A stretch of 7,233 bases of DNA from JBFGJY01 sp041576975 (GCA_041576975.1 JBFGJY010000092.1:1-7233), one strand, 5' to 3'. Shown: positions 1-6,749, numbered from the stretch's first letter. Numbers and translations are program-made. Notes: a model not told the origin generated them from the letters alone.

Positions 1-966
1 GCTTTGAAGCATGAGAATCATAGTGGATTTTTTTGCTTGCAAATAGTTCAGATGTACCTCTTCACGTGCAGATTGAATATCTGCCAATAAAGATTTTTGT
101 TTCAATAATCTTGATTTCAAAGAGCTTGTTAGGTCGTCCTCAATAATCTCAAGTGTTTGACTTTGTGCATCAATAAATCTTTTCTGTGACAGCTCTAGCA
201 TAGCTTGCTGTTTTTCAATCTCATTAGTAATAACTTTTAGTTCATTCTCAGTAACTGTGAGATTAGTTTGAGCATACTCTATTTCTTCAGCAAGCCTTTT
301 GATGCGAACGTCTTGTATCTTGAGCTGTTCTTTTTGAATGGGTTCTTTTAGTGTCGATACAAACCAACCCAATCGATTTGCTACTATTTCAAGGCCCGCA
401 ACAAGCTTCACATGGTTAGTTGTATCAAGCTTCCTATATGCCGCATTCAAAGTATCAATCTTACCTGCTAGGGCTTTAGTGGCTTTTTGATTATCTTTAA
501 AAGTGGGAGATTCTGTTTTATATATCGATTCAAGTTCTCGCAACGATCGCTCTAGCGTCTGTAATTCATCAAGAGTGTATTTTTCTTTAAATGGTGCAGG
601 CGCTATTTCTGATTTAGGTTGTGTTTTCTTTAATTCTGCAAGGGCTTTTAAGCTTGCCTTGATTCGAGTGATGTACTCATTGGTCGTTGTTTTATGTTCA
701 TCGCTGATAGTATTTGACAGCTCATCTAGTTGTGAAAGGAAGGTATTTACTTTTGTATTTAGCGCTTCGCTATCGCCTTCAAAATAGTTCCACCAATTTG
801 GGAATAATTCTAATGGGCTTGGAACTTGTTGTGTGGTAGTTTGATCATCTTTTGTTGTGGTTCCCGCAAGAGAAGGTGTTAACTCTTCGGTTTGTCCGAA
901 TAAGTTTACGGGCACAAACGTAATGAGTAGAAAAGCTATTGCTATGAAATGTCGTAGTAGACTCAC
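1..966 (-). CDS. Exported coiled-coil protein, N-terminal part (possibly a large MscS-type channel); continues past the left edge
   Basis: The frame is open for 322 codons with no stop, from a GTG at 966 to the window edge, so only the N-terminus is visible. The GTG is chosen because AGGA at 974-977 lies 7 nt upstream and because a signal peptide follows at once: residues 1-24 are basic then hydrophobic (RHFIAIAFLLITFVPVNLFG), with cleavage likely near residue 24. A Thr/Gln-rich linker (about 35-48) leads to an aromatic motif NWWNYFEG (57-64). Beyond it the chain is almost entirely charged, helical and heptad-like, with the strongest coiled-coil character at about 205-315. An exported N-terminal coiled coil after a WW-Y-F motif recalls the periplasmic domain of large MscS/MscK-type mechanosensitive channels. 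This is a resemblance only: the membrane and channel domains would lie outside the window. Alternatives are a periplasmic scaffold or a TolA/AmiC-activator-like coiled-coil protein. That it is an exported coiled-coil protein is well supported; the channel assignment is tentative. Confidence 0.75.
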   Translation of the reverse strand, partial: MSLLRHFIAIAFLLITFVPVNLFGQTEELTPSLAGTTTKDDQTTTQQVPSPLELFPNWWNYFEGDSEALNTKVNTFLSQLDELSNTISDEHKTTTNEYITRIKASLKALAELKKTQPKSEIAPAPFKEKYTLDELQTLERSLRELESIYKTESPTFKDNQKATKALAGKIDTLNAAYRKLDTTNHVKLVAGLEIVANRLGWFVSTLKEPIQKEQLKIQDVRIKRLAEEIEYAQTNLTVTENELKVITNEIEKQQAMLELSQKRFIDAQSQTLEIIEDDLTSSLKSRLLKQKSLLADIQSAREEVHLNYLQAKKSTMILMLQS

Positions 967-1040
967 TTCATCTTCCTAAGCAATAAAAGTAAAGCTACTT
1001 CGATAATTACCATCACACCCAGAACGTAAAAAAAATTCAT
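963..1040 (-). CDS. Possible 25-residue single-helix membrane peptide, overlapping the next gene's start
   Basis: The frame runs from ATG at 1040 to TGA at 963-965 and encodes a peptide that begins MNFFYVLGVM, continues VIIEVALLLLL and ends RKMK. It is one hydrophobic helix with a basic C-terminal tail, which the positive-inside rule would place in the cytoplasm. Its stop overlaps the GTG start of the downstream coiled-coil gene in a GTGA junction, and its last codons contain that gene's ribosome binding site, so reading it could control translation of the exported protein. Against it: I see no Shine-Dalgarno before the ATG at 1040, and an AT-rich leader can give short hydrophobic frames by chance. 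An eight-base T tract near the start could be prone to slippage. An inner ATG at 1013 is an alternative start. I do not recognise a family. Confidence 0.35.
   Translation of the reverse strand: MNFFYVLGVMVIIEVALLLLLRKMK
972..977 (-). promoter_or_regulatory. Ribosome binding site for the GTG start at 966
   Basis: On the minus strand the site reads AGGAAG, with the AGGA core 7 nt before GTG. It is the clearest Shine-Dalgarno match in this part of the window and decides the start. It lies inside the last codons of the small ORF at 963-1040, a typical layout for translational coupling. Confidence 0.55.
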
Positions 1041-1304
1041 ATTTGAAATTTAGTTCAATAATTAAATCAAAATTTATAAATATATAAGCCAGCAAGCGAT
1101 TGTTTTTCATATAAAATTTATACATAGATCAAATGCTAAATTATTAGTTATTTTGCTCTTGTTTAGAAATTTTAAGCCATTCTGGGGAAACAAGAATAGT
1201 TAATAAAACAAAGTAGTATTTGATGTAAATTATGCAACCTATAGTATGCAGTGGAAGTTGTCTTTAGATTTTGATTGTCCGCTATTGGCCGTAAGCAGAT
1301 ATTA
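1041..1304. other. AT-rich intergenic region between purC and the small ORF/coiled-coil gene
   Basis: This stretch separates the purC stop from the small ORF, and both flanking genes are on the minus strand. It is very AT-rich, notably at 1041-1140, where several TATA-like hexamers on the minus strand (for example within 1065-1087) could serve as promoter elements; none has a convincing -35 partner. Just past the purC stop (1270-1295) there is only an imperfect dyad around GGCC, with no T-run, so I see no clear intrinsic terminator. A minus-strand frame without ATG is open at 1144-1263 and ends in two tandem stops (TAA TAA). Its translation includes YYFVLLTILVSPEWLKISKQ, which looks protein-like, but no start is evident. 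I see no tRNA-like or other RNA structure. Confidence 0.5.
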
Positions 1305-2189
1305 TTAAACTTTAATTCCTGTCAAGCGTTCACATGCTTCTAAGTATTTTTTACTTGTGTTGTCGATAATCTCTTGGGGCAATTTGGGCCCCGGAGCTTG
1401 TTTGTTCCAGTCTAAAGTCTCTAAATAATCTCGCACATACTGTTTGTCGAAACTTTTAGGATTGGCGCCTGGTGTGTAGGAATCTTGTGGCCAAAAACGT
1501 GAAGAGTCTGGAGTCAATACCTCGTCGATTAAAATAATATTGTCATTTTCATCTAAGCCAAACTCAAATTTAGTATCGGCAATGATAATACCACGTCCTA
1601 AAGCGTAATAAGCAGCTTCTTTATAAATTTGTAAGCTTATATCACGCACCGATTCAGCAATATCTTTTCCAACTAGCTTTACAACCCCATTAAAGTTCAC
1701 GTTCACATCATGTTTACCAACTTTTGCTTTAGTGGATGGGGTGAATATCGGGTTCTCTAGTTGTTGCGCCAATTTTAGGTCTTTGGGAAGCTTAACTCCG
1801 CAGATAGCTCCGGTGTTTTGATATTCTTTCCAGCCAGACCCAATTAGATAGCCACGCACAATCGCCTCAAAAGGTAGAGCTGTTAGTTTGCGAACAATTA
1901 TGCTGCGGCCTTGCAGCAATTCGCGCTCTTGTGCATCACTAACAATTTCTTCAATTGTTATATTGCTTAAATGATTTTCAACTTTGCTTGAAAATCGATC
2001 GAACCAAAAGTTAGAAACTGTAGTGAGTACTATGCCTTTTTTAGGGATGGGGTCTGGCAACACCACATCAAAAGCCGAGAGTCGGTCACTGGTTACGATA
2101 AGCCAATGCTCGGCATCGACTTCATAAATGTCTCGAACCTTGCCTTGATAGACCTTTTTGAAGGATTTCAGATTGGATTCAAATAACAT
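1305..2189 (-). CDS. purC: Phosphoribosylaminoimidazole-succinocarboxamide synthase (SAICAR synthetase)
   Basis: This cytosolic enzyme joins CAIR to aspartate using ATP, giving SAICAR in de novo purine synthesis. From ATG at 2189 the product is 294 residues, the long form of the family. Family motifs appear in order: GKVRDIY (16-22), SDRLSAFDV (34-42), EAIVRGYLIGSGW (108-120), IFTPSTKA (148-155), IIIADTKFEFG (201-211) and DEVLTPDSSRFWP (222-234). The frame also extends upstream to a GTG at 2225 (306 residues). I prefer the ATG because the extra 12 residues precede the usual LFESNLKS opening; neither start has a good ribosome binding site. One odd spot: the segment after STKA reads KVGKHDVNVNF (155-165), where the homologues I recall have a form like EVGDHDENISF, so acidic residues are replaced. 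It is divergent from purE-purK, which perform the two preceding steps. Identification is firm; only the start is uncertain. Confidence 0.95.
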   Translation of the reverse strand: MLFESNLKSFKKVYQGKVRDIYEVDAEHWLIVTSDRLSAFDVVLPDPIPKKGIVLTTVSNFWFDRFSSKVENHLSNITIEEIVSDAQERELLQGRSIIVRKLTALPFEAIVRGYLIGSGWKEYQNTGAICGVKLPKDLKLAQQLENPIFTPSTKAKVGKHDVNVNFNGVVKLVGKDIAESVRDISLQIYKEAAYYALGRGIIIADTKFEFGLDENDNIILIDEVLTPDSSRFWPQDSYTPGANPKSFDKQYVRDYLETLDWNKQAPGPKLPQEIIDNTSKKYLEACERLTGIKV

Positions 2190-2297
2190 ATTGATGTTTT
2201 TTGTAGCTAATATTCCAATACGCACTGGTTTTATGCGGCCGTCTCAGCCAAAATGCGCGTTTCGTTTTTTCTGTTAACGTATAAGAGGCAATAAAAA
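2190..2297. promoter_or_regulatory. Divergent control region between purC and purE
   Basis: This 108-bp gap (72 bp if purC starts at the GTG at 2225) must hold the promoters of both purine transcription units. An AAGAGG at 2283-2288 lies 9 nt before the purE ATG and is a plausible ribosome binding site. A TATAAG at 2280-2285 resembles a -10 box, but it would put the transcript start at or after that ribosome site, so it is doubtful. I found no good match to the enterobacterial PurR operator and no structure long enough for a purine riboswitch. The presence of promoters is inferred from gene orientation; I cannot place them. Confidence 0.45.
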
Positions 2298-2792
2298 ATG
2301 GCCGATCCACAAGTGAGCCTAATCATGGGTAGTGATAGTGATTGGTCAGTAATGCAAGCCGCAGCAAATATTCTTAATCAGTTTAATGTATTGTACGAGA
2401 AGCGGGTGATTTCTGCTCATCGCACACCCAAACTAATGGCAGAATTTTCAGAAACTGCTGCCTCACGTGGATTAAAATGTATTATCGCAGGTGCGGGAGG
2501 GGCCGCACATTTACCCGGTATGGTGGCCGCAATGACCACTGTTCCTGTCTTGGGGGTGCCAGTACCAAGTAAATATCTCTCTGGACAAGATTCGCTGTAT
2601 TCGATTGTACAAATGCCAAAAGGTGTACCCGTTGCGACTTTTGCTATTGGTGAAGCCGGTGCCGCAAATGCAGGATTGTTTGCTGTCGCAATGTTGGCGG
2701 TAAATGATGCAGAATTAGAAAAGAAGCTTAATGAGTTTCGATCTGCTCAAACCTCGAAGGTGCTAAGCACCCAACTTCCCAACAAAAAATGA
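2298..2792 (+). CDS. purE: N5-carboxyaminoimidazole ribonucleotide mutase (class I PurE)
   Basis: PurE converts N5-CAIR, the product of PurK, to CAIR in the cytosol. The 164-residue length is usual for the stand-alone bacterial enzyme, which forms an octamer. Visible motifs are the phosphate-binding loop MGSDSDW (10-16), SAHRTP (39-44) with the catalytic histidine at 41, the glycine-rich GAGGAAHLPGM (65-75), GVPVPSKYLSGQDSL (86-100), and QMPKGVPVATFAIG (105-118) followed by EAGAANAGLFA. The pattern and the adjoining purK mark it as class I, the N5-CAIR-using type, not an AIR carboxylase. The ATG at 2298 has AAGAGG 9 nt upstream. The stop overlaps the purK start by four bases (ATGA), so the two are almost certainly co-transcribed and translationally coupled. 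Confidence 0.97.
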   Translation: MADPQVSLIMGSDSDWSVMQAAANILNQFNVLYEKRVISAHRTPKLMAEFSETAASRGLKCIIAGAGGAAHLPGMVAAMTTVPVLGVPVPSKYLSGQDSLYSIVQMPKGVPVATFAIGEAGAANAGLFAVAMLAVNDAELEKKLNEFRSAQTSKVLSTQLPNKK

Positions 2793-3910
2793 TTTTACCA
2801 GGCGCTACGCTTGGCATGTTGGGTGGCGGTCAGCTAGGTCGTATGTTTGTACATGCAGCTACTGCAATGGGCTATCGCGTAATTGTTTTAGACCCCAATT
2901 CGTTCAGCCCCGCTGGTGAGATTGCACATCTTCATTTGCAAGCCAACTATGATGATGCGCATTCACTAAAAGCACTAGCGCAAGAATGTGCAGTAATTAC
3001 TACAGAGTTTGAAAATGTTCCTGCAGAAGTGTTAGCACATCTTGAAAAGAACTGTTGTGTGTATCCGGATGCACACGCAGTAGAAATTGCTCAAAATAGA
3101 ATTAAAGAAAAACAATATGCGCAATCTTTGGATATAGCATCAACACCTTTTCATATTGTAAAAAGCGAACAAGATGTGAAACAGGCTTTTAGTAGAATCA
3201 ATTCACCATTAATACTCAAGACAGCAAGCTTAGGTTATGACGGTAAAGGTCAAGCAACCGTGCATACCCTTGAAGAAGGTCTTGAAGTCTGGCAAAAATT
3301 TGATGGCGTTGAATGTATATTTGAGAAGAAAATTGATTTAGCTGCGGAGATATCTGTAGTACTTGCACGTTCCTCTACAAAGGAAGTAAATATTTTTCCT
3401 GTTGCAGAAAATGTGCATCAAGATGGAATTTTGCATACCAGCACAGTGCCTGCAAATGTAAATGAAAAACTGCAAGCGTTAGTAAAGTCTTACACACAGA
3501 AAATTGCAGATGATCTGGACTATTGTGGAGTGTTAGCAGTCGAATATTTTGTAGATAAAAATGAAGGTTTATTTTTCAATGAAATGGCTCCACGCACCCA
3601 TAATAGCGGTCATTACACAATCGATGCATGTTATACCTCGCAGTTTGAGCAGCAAATCAGAGCCATCTGTGGATTGCCATTGGGTAACTCACAGGCACAC
3701 AGCGCGGTTACCATGGTAAATCTATTGGGTGATCTTTGGATAGAAAAAGACCCTGATTGGTTGAAAATTTTGCAAGATAACAATGTTAAACTGCATTTAT
3801 ATGGTAAAAAAGATGCGCGTCCAGGTAGAAAAATGGGCCATTTTTGTTGCCTTGCGCCGCTTGGAGAAGAAACACAAACCAAGGCTAAGCAATTATTTTC
3901 ATATCTATAA
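2789..3910 (+). CDS. purK: N5-carboxyaminoimidazole ribonucleotide synthase (ATP-grasp)
   Basis: PurK carboxylates AIR with bicarbonate and ATP to give the unstable N5-CAIR, which PurE then rearranges. The 373-residue product shows the three-part ATP-grasp layout. An N-terminal substrate domain carries GMLGGGQLGRM (9-19) and TTEFENVP (71-78). The central ATP-binding part includes LILKTASLGYDGKGQ (141-155). The C-terminal catalytic part has AVEYFVD (250-256) and FFNEMAPRTHNSGHYT (262-277), with the metal-binding Glu and Asn at 265 and 264. Length is normal and I see no missing key motif. The ATG lies within the end of purE (ATGA overlap) with no ribosome binding site of its own, so translation probably depends on re-initiation after purE. 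Confidence 0.96.
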   Translation: MILPGATLGMLGGGQLGRMFVHAATAMGYRVIVLDPNSFSPAGEIAHLHLQANYDDAHSLKALAQECAVITTEFENVPAEVLAHLEKNCCVYPDAHAVEIAQNRIKEKQYAQSLDIASTPFHIVKSEQDVKQAFSRINSPLILKTASLGYDGKGQATVHTLEEGLEVWQKFDGVECIFEKKIDLAAEISVVLARSSTKEVNIFPVAENVHQDGILHTSTVPANVNEKLQALVKSYTQKIADDLDYCGVLAVEYFVDKNEGLFFNEMAPRTHNSGHYTIDACYTSQFEQQIRAICGLPLGNSQAHSAVTMVNLLGDLWIEKDPDWLKILQDNNVKLHLYGKKDARPGRKMGHFCCLAPLGEETQTKAKQLFSYL

Positions 3911-3937
3911 ATAACAATTAGTTTTAATCCATAATAA

Positions 3938-4933
3938 ATGAAAAAGTTTTCAGCATTTCGTATACACGCAAATGAAGAAGGTACTCATGCCGGAATTGAG
4001 CAGTTAGGCTTAGATCAACTGTCTGAAGGTGATGTCGTTATACGTGTGCATTATTCAAGTGTTAATTACAAAGATGCACTTGCAGGAACTGGTAAAGCCA
4101 AAATTCTTAGGCGTTCCCCCCTAGTAGGTGGTATCGACTTGGCAGGCGAAGTTGTGGAGTCATCGCATGCCGATTTTGCTCAAGGCGATAAAGTTATTGT
4201 CAATGGTAGTGGCTTAAGCGAAGTGCATGATGGTGGATATGCCGAATTTGCGCGTGTTCCTGCAGACTGGGTAGTCCCCCTTCCACTTGGATTAAGCCTG
4301 AGTCAGGCAATGATTATCGGTACTGCAGGATTTACTGCAGCGTTGAGCATTCACTTAATGCAGCGTAATAATCAGCAAGTTGAAAGTGGTCCTATTGTTG
4401 TAACCGGTGCAAGTGGAGGGGTAGGGAGTGTTGCTGTCGATCTTTTGCATAAACTTGGTTATGAGGTGATTGCAGTCACGGGCACCGCTGCTGCATATGA
4501 TTATTTATATGAGTTAGGTGCAACCAAAGTTGTTGGGCGTGAAAAATTAAATGTTGGGGATGCTGTGTTAGAAAAAACGCGTTGGGCGGGCGCAATTGAT
4601 AATGTTGGTGGAGAAACATTAAGTAGTCTCGTGCGAGCAACCAAATCTTGGGGCAATGTAGTTAGTGTGGGCATTGCTGGTGGTATTAAATTTGAATTAT
4701 CTACTATGCCTTTTATTATCCGAGGTGTGAACTTATTGGGGGCGAGCTCATCTAATTGTCCACAAGGTCTACGCAAACAAATATGGCAAAGATTGGGCGA
4801 TGATTTGCATCCTAATCATATTGCGAAGATTCATGCACAAACATCGAGGCTGGAAGATTTGCCTAATGTATTTGAAAAACTTTTAAATAATGAAATTCAA
4901 GGCAGAGTGTTAGTAGAGGTTATGTATGAATAA
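3938..4933 (+). CDS. YhdH/AcuI-family zinc-independent quinone oxidoreductase (probable acrylyl-CoA reductase type)
   Basis: This is a 331-residue medium-chain dehydrogenase/reductase of the YhdH/YhfP branch; E. coli YhdH and AcuI reduce acrylyl-CoA with NADPH. An N-terminal GroES-like domain carries VHYSSVNYKDALAGTGK (37-53) and PLVGGIDLAGEV (61-72). The Rossmann fold has the nucleotide loop VTGASGGVGSVAVDLLHKLG (155-174), and AIDNVGGETL (219-228) is also typical. No structural-zinc cysteine cluster is visible, as expected for this branch. One oddity: after the second Rossmann strand the sequence is VTGTAAAYDYL (180-190), where relatives usually have Arg or Lys (SGR or TGK), the residue expected to meet the NADPH phosphate. 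It starts 27 bp after purK with no ribosome site seen and overlaps the next gene by 8 bp, so it is probably in the same transcript. The natural substrate cannot be told from sequence. Confidence 0.88.
   Translation: MKKFSAFRIHANEEGTHAGIEQLGLDQLSEGDVVIRVHYSSVNYKDALAGTGKAKILRRSPLVGGIDLAGEVVESSHADFAQGDKVIVNGSGLSEVHDGGYAEFARVPADWVVPLPLGLSLSQAMIIGTAGFTAALSIHLMQRNNQQVESGPIVVTGASGGVGSVAVDLLHKLGYEVIAVTGTAAAYDYLYELGATKVVGREKLNVGDAVLEKTRWAGAIDNVGGETLSSLVRATKSWGNVVSVGIAGGIKFELSTMPFIIRGVNLLGASSSNCPQGLRKQIWQRLGDDLHPNHIAKIHAQTSRLEDLPNVFEKLLNNEIQGRVLVEVMYE
4915..4919 (+). promoter_or_regulatory. Ribosome binding site for the thioredoxin-like gene
   Basis: AGAGG lies 6 nt before the ATG at 4926, inside the final codons of the oxidoreductase gene. 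It picks that ATG over the one at 4922, which belongs to the oxidoreductase frame and ends after three codons. Confidence 0.55.
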
Positions 4934-5501
4934 TTCTGTACCTAAATATATTCAAAAAAAATATATTTATGTAATAGTTATTATTGGACTGGCACTATTA
5001 GTAAGTGGTGCTTCCTTTCCGAGAAAAACCAATCCTCCTATAAGGATGCCAGAGTTTACTCAAGCAGACCCAGCAGCGTGGATTAATTCAAAACCACTAT
5101 CCGTAAAGGAATTACGTGGCAAAGTTGTGTTGCTTGATGTCTGGACGTATGGCTGTTGGAATTGTTATCGATCCTTCCCTTGGTTGAGAAGTGTAGAAGA
5201 AAAGTTCGCGGAGCAGGATTTTCAAGTCATTGGTATTCATTCTCCCGAATTTGATCATGAAAAAGAGCGTGACAATGTTGTCAAGAAAGTAGCTGACTTT
5301 ATGTTACATCACCCGGTGATGATGGATAACGATTTTGCTTATTGGCGTTCGTTACGAAATCGTTATTGGCCAGCTTATTATGTGGTCGACAAACGCGGCA
5401 AAATTCGTGATGTCTTCATCGGCGAAACCCATGTAGGGGATCAGCGCTCCCAAAGAATAGAAAAACTAATCACTAAACTACTAAAAGAAGATGTTGGTTA
5501 G
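4926..5501 (+). CDS. Membrane-anchored thioredoxin-like protein (TlpA/DipZ C-terminal type)
   Basis: The 191-residue product has a basic N-terminus and one hydrophobic segment (about 13-30) without a lipobox cysteine, so it is probably a signal anchor that places the rest in the periplasm. The thioredoxin-fold domain (about 55-188) has the redox motif WTYGCWNC (73-80), with cysteines 77 and 80. It continues with FPWLRSVEEKF, a DFQVIGIHSPEF strand and turn (98-109), and RYWPAYYVVDKRGKIRDVFI (146-165), where Pro149 should be the cis-proline beside the active site. The WTYxCxNC and YWPAxYxxD signatures match the soluble thioredoxin part of DipZ and related TlpA-like proteins, which pass electrons to periplasmic disulphides. 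Here it stands alone, with no CcdA/DsbD-like membrane partner in the window. The start overlaps the oxidoreductase end by 8 bp and has its own AGAGG. The physiological substrate is unknown. Confidence 0.87.
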   Translation: MNNSVPKYIQKKYIYVIVIIGLALLVSGASFPRKTNPPIRMPEFTQADPAAWINSKPLSVKELRGKVVLLDVWTYGCWNCYRSFPWLRSVEEKFAEQDFQVIGIHSPEFDHEKERDNVVKKVADFMLHHPVMMDNDFAYWRSLRNRYWPAYYVVDKRGKIRDVFIGETHVGDQRSQRIEKLITKLLKEDVG

Positions 5502-5507
5502 GGCTCT

Positions 5508-6737
5508 TTAACTAAAAAACCAGTACCCAACAACAATCGCGGCAACAATACCAGCGAAATCTGCAAATAAACCACAACCAACTGCGTGACGTACCCGTTG
5601 GATGCCCACGCTGCCAAAATAGATAGCCAGTACATAAAATGTCGTTTCAGTGCTGCCTTGCACAATGGCAGCGACATTGGCCGCAAAGGAGTCTGCACCA
5701 TAGGTGTTCATGGTTTCTAATAACATCGCGCGTGCACCACTACCGGAGAATGGGCGCATAAGCGCCGTGGGCAATGCTGCAACAAAATCAGTGTTGAATC
5801 CAAGTGCCGCAACTATTGTTTCGATTACTAAGAGTATTCCATCTAAAATTAAACTAGCGCGTAACACCCCTATGGCGACCAGCATCGCCACAAGATAGGG
5901 AATAATTTTCACGGCTACTTCAAAGCCCTGTTTGGCCCCTTCAATAAATGCATCGTAGACGTTAATCTTGCGTATAAAGCCCAAGGTTAAAAAAGAAATA
6001 ATTACTAGAAGCAATAATAGATTGCCTAATAAACTCGAGCGCTCCGCTAATGCACCAGAATTTTCTACCAATAAAAAGCTCAGCAGAAGTGCAATCAGAA
6101 CTCCAAAGCTCAGCACATAAAGCAGTACGGTTTTGTTGAATAACTTCAAGCCTTGGATGTAGGCAACTAGTAAAAGTCCAGCCAGAGTTGATGCAGTCGT
6201 TGCTAGTAAAATCGGGATAAAAACCGCAGTGGGATCTGTCGAACCTTGTTGTGCACGAAATAGAAATATCGTTACTGGCAATAATGTAACCGAAGAGGTA
6301 TTTAATACTAAAAATAAAATTTGTGCATTGCTGGCCGTATCTTTTTGTGAATTTAGACTTTGCAAGTCTTGCATGGCTTTAAGCCCTAATGGTGTCGCGG
6401 CATTATCAAGTCCAAGCATGTTCGCTGCCATATTCATCGTGACAGAACCTATGGCAGGGTGCGTACTCGGCACCTCTGGCATCAGTTGCTTAAATAATGG
6501 GCGAAAGATTTTGGTTAATAATTCAACAAAACCTGCACGTTCTGCGATGGTAAAAAATCCCAACCACAGACAAAGTACACCGGCTAGTCCAATTGCGATT
6601 TCAACACTTAACATAGCCATATCAAATGTCGCTTGAATGACTTGTGCAAATATCGCGTTGTTGTCGAGTATTAAGGCTTGATACATACAGCTAAGGAATG
6701 CTGCGATGAAAAAACCAAACCAGATGTAATTAAGCAT
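5508..6737 (-). CDS. Fused SpmA-SpmB-like membrane protein (nucleoside recognition/Gate domain family)
   Basis: The 409-residue, highly hydrophobic product joins homologues of the spore maturation proteins SpmA (about 1-200) and SpmB (about 255-409), which are separate in Bacillus. The SpmA half shows NMAANMLGLDNAATPLGLKA (102-121) and LNTSSVTLLPVTIFLFR (145-161). The SpmB half shows AFIEGAKQGFEVAVKIIPYL (263-282), ALPTALMRPFSGSGARA (321-337) and QGSTETTFYVLAIYFGSVGI (360-379). Each half carries a Gate-type domain, and several membrane helices lie between and around them. In Bacillus SpmA and SpmB affect spore core dehydration; in Gram-negative bacteria the fused form is common but its role is not established, and a transport function is inference. 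The ATG at 6737 has no clear ribosome site and lies 12 bp after the stop of the small membrane gene upstream, which suggests an operon. Its 3' end faces the thioredoxin gene with a 6-bp gap. Confidence 0.88.
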   Translation of the reverse strand: MLNYIWFGFFIAAFLSCMYQALILDNNAIFAQVIQATFDMAMLSVEIAIGLAGVLCLWLGFFTIAERAGFVELLTKIFRPLFKQLMPEVPSTHPAIGSVTMNMAANMLGLDNAATPLGLKAMQDLQSLNSQKDTASNAQILFLVLNTSSVTLLPVTIFLFRAQQGSTDPTAVFIPILLATTASTLAGLLLVAYIQGLKLFNKTVLLYVLSFGVLIALLLSFLLVENSGALAERSSLLGNLLLLLVIISFLTLGFIRKINVYDAFIEGAKQGFEVAVKIIPYLVAMLVAIGVLRASLILDGILLVIETIVAALGFNTDFVAALPTALMRPFSGSGARAMLLETMNTYGADSFAANVAAIVQGSTETTFYVLAIYFGSVGIQRVRHAVGCGLFADFAGIVAAIVVGYWFFS

Positions 6738-6749
6738 AGAAGTTCTGTT

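Noticed and set aside
503..787. Plus-strand 94-codon open frame
   Set aside because: It lies wholly antisense to the coiled-coil gene, whose frame has a signal peptide and clear helical composition; the plus-strand product is Ser-rich and shows no recognisable motif.
1262..1300. Possible purC terminator
   Set aside because: The dyad around GGCC is imperfect, with mismatches two to three bases from its ends, and no T-run follows on the minus strand.
2190..2225. Longer PurC starting at GTG 2225
   Set aside because: The extra 12 residues lie outside the usual N-terminus of the family and no ribosome site precedes the GTG; kept only as an alternative start.
2240..2275. Possible PurR-type operator around the GCGCGTTTCGTTTT stretch
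   Set aside because: It matches the palindromic PurR consensus at too few positions and lacks the central CG-symmetric arrangement.
6229..6636. Plus-strand 135-codon open frame
   Set aside because: It is antisense to the SpmA half of the fused gene, where conserved motifs are clear; its translation resembles no family.
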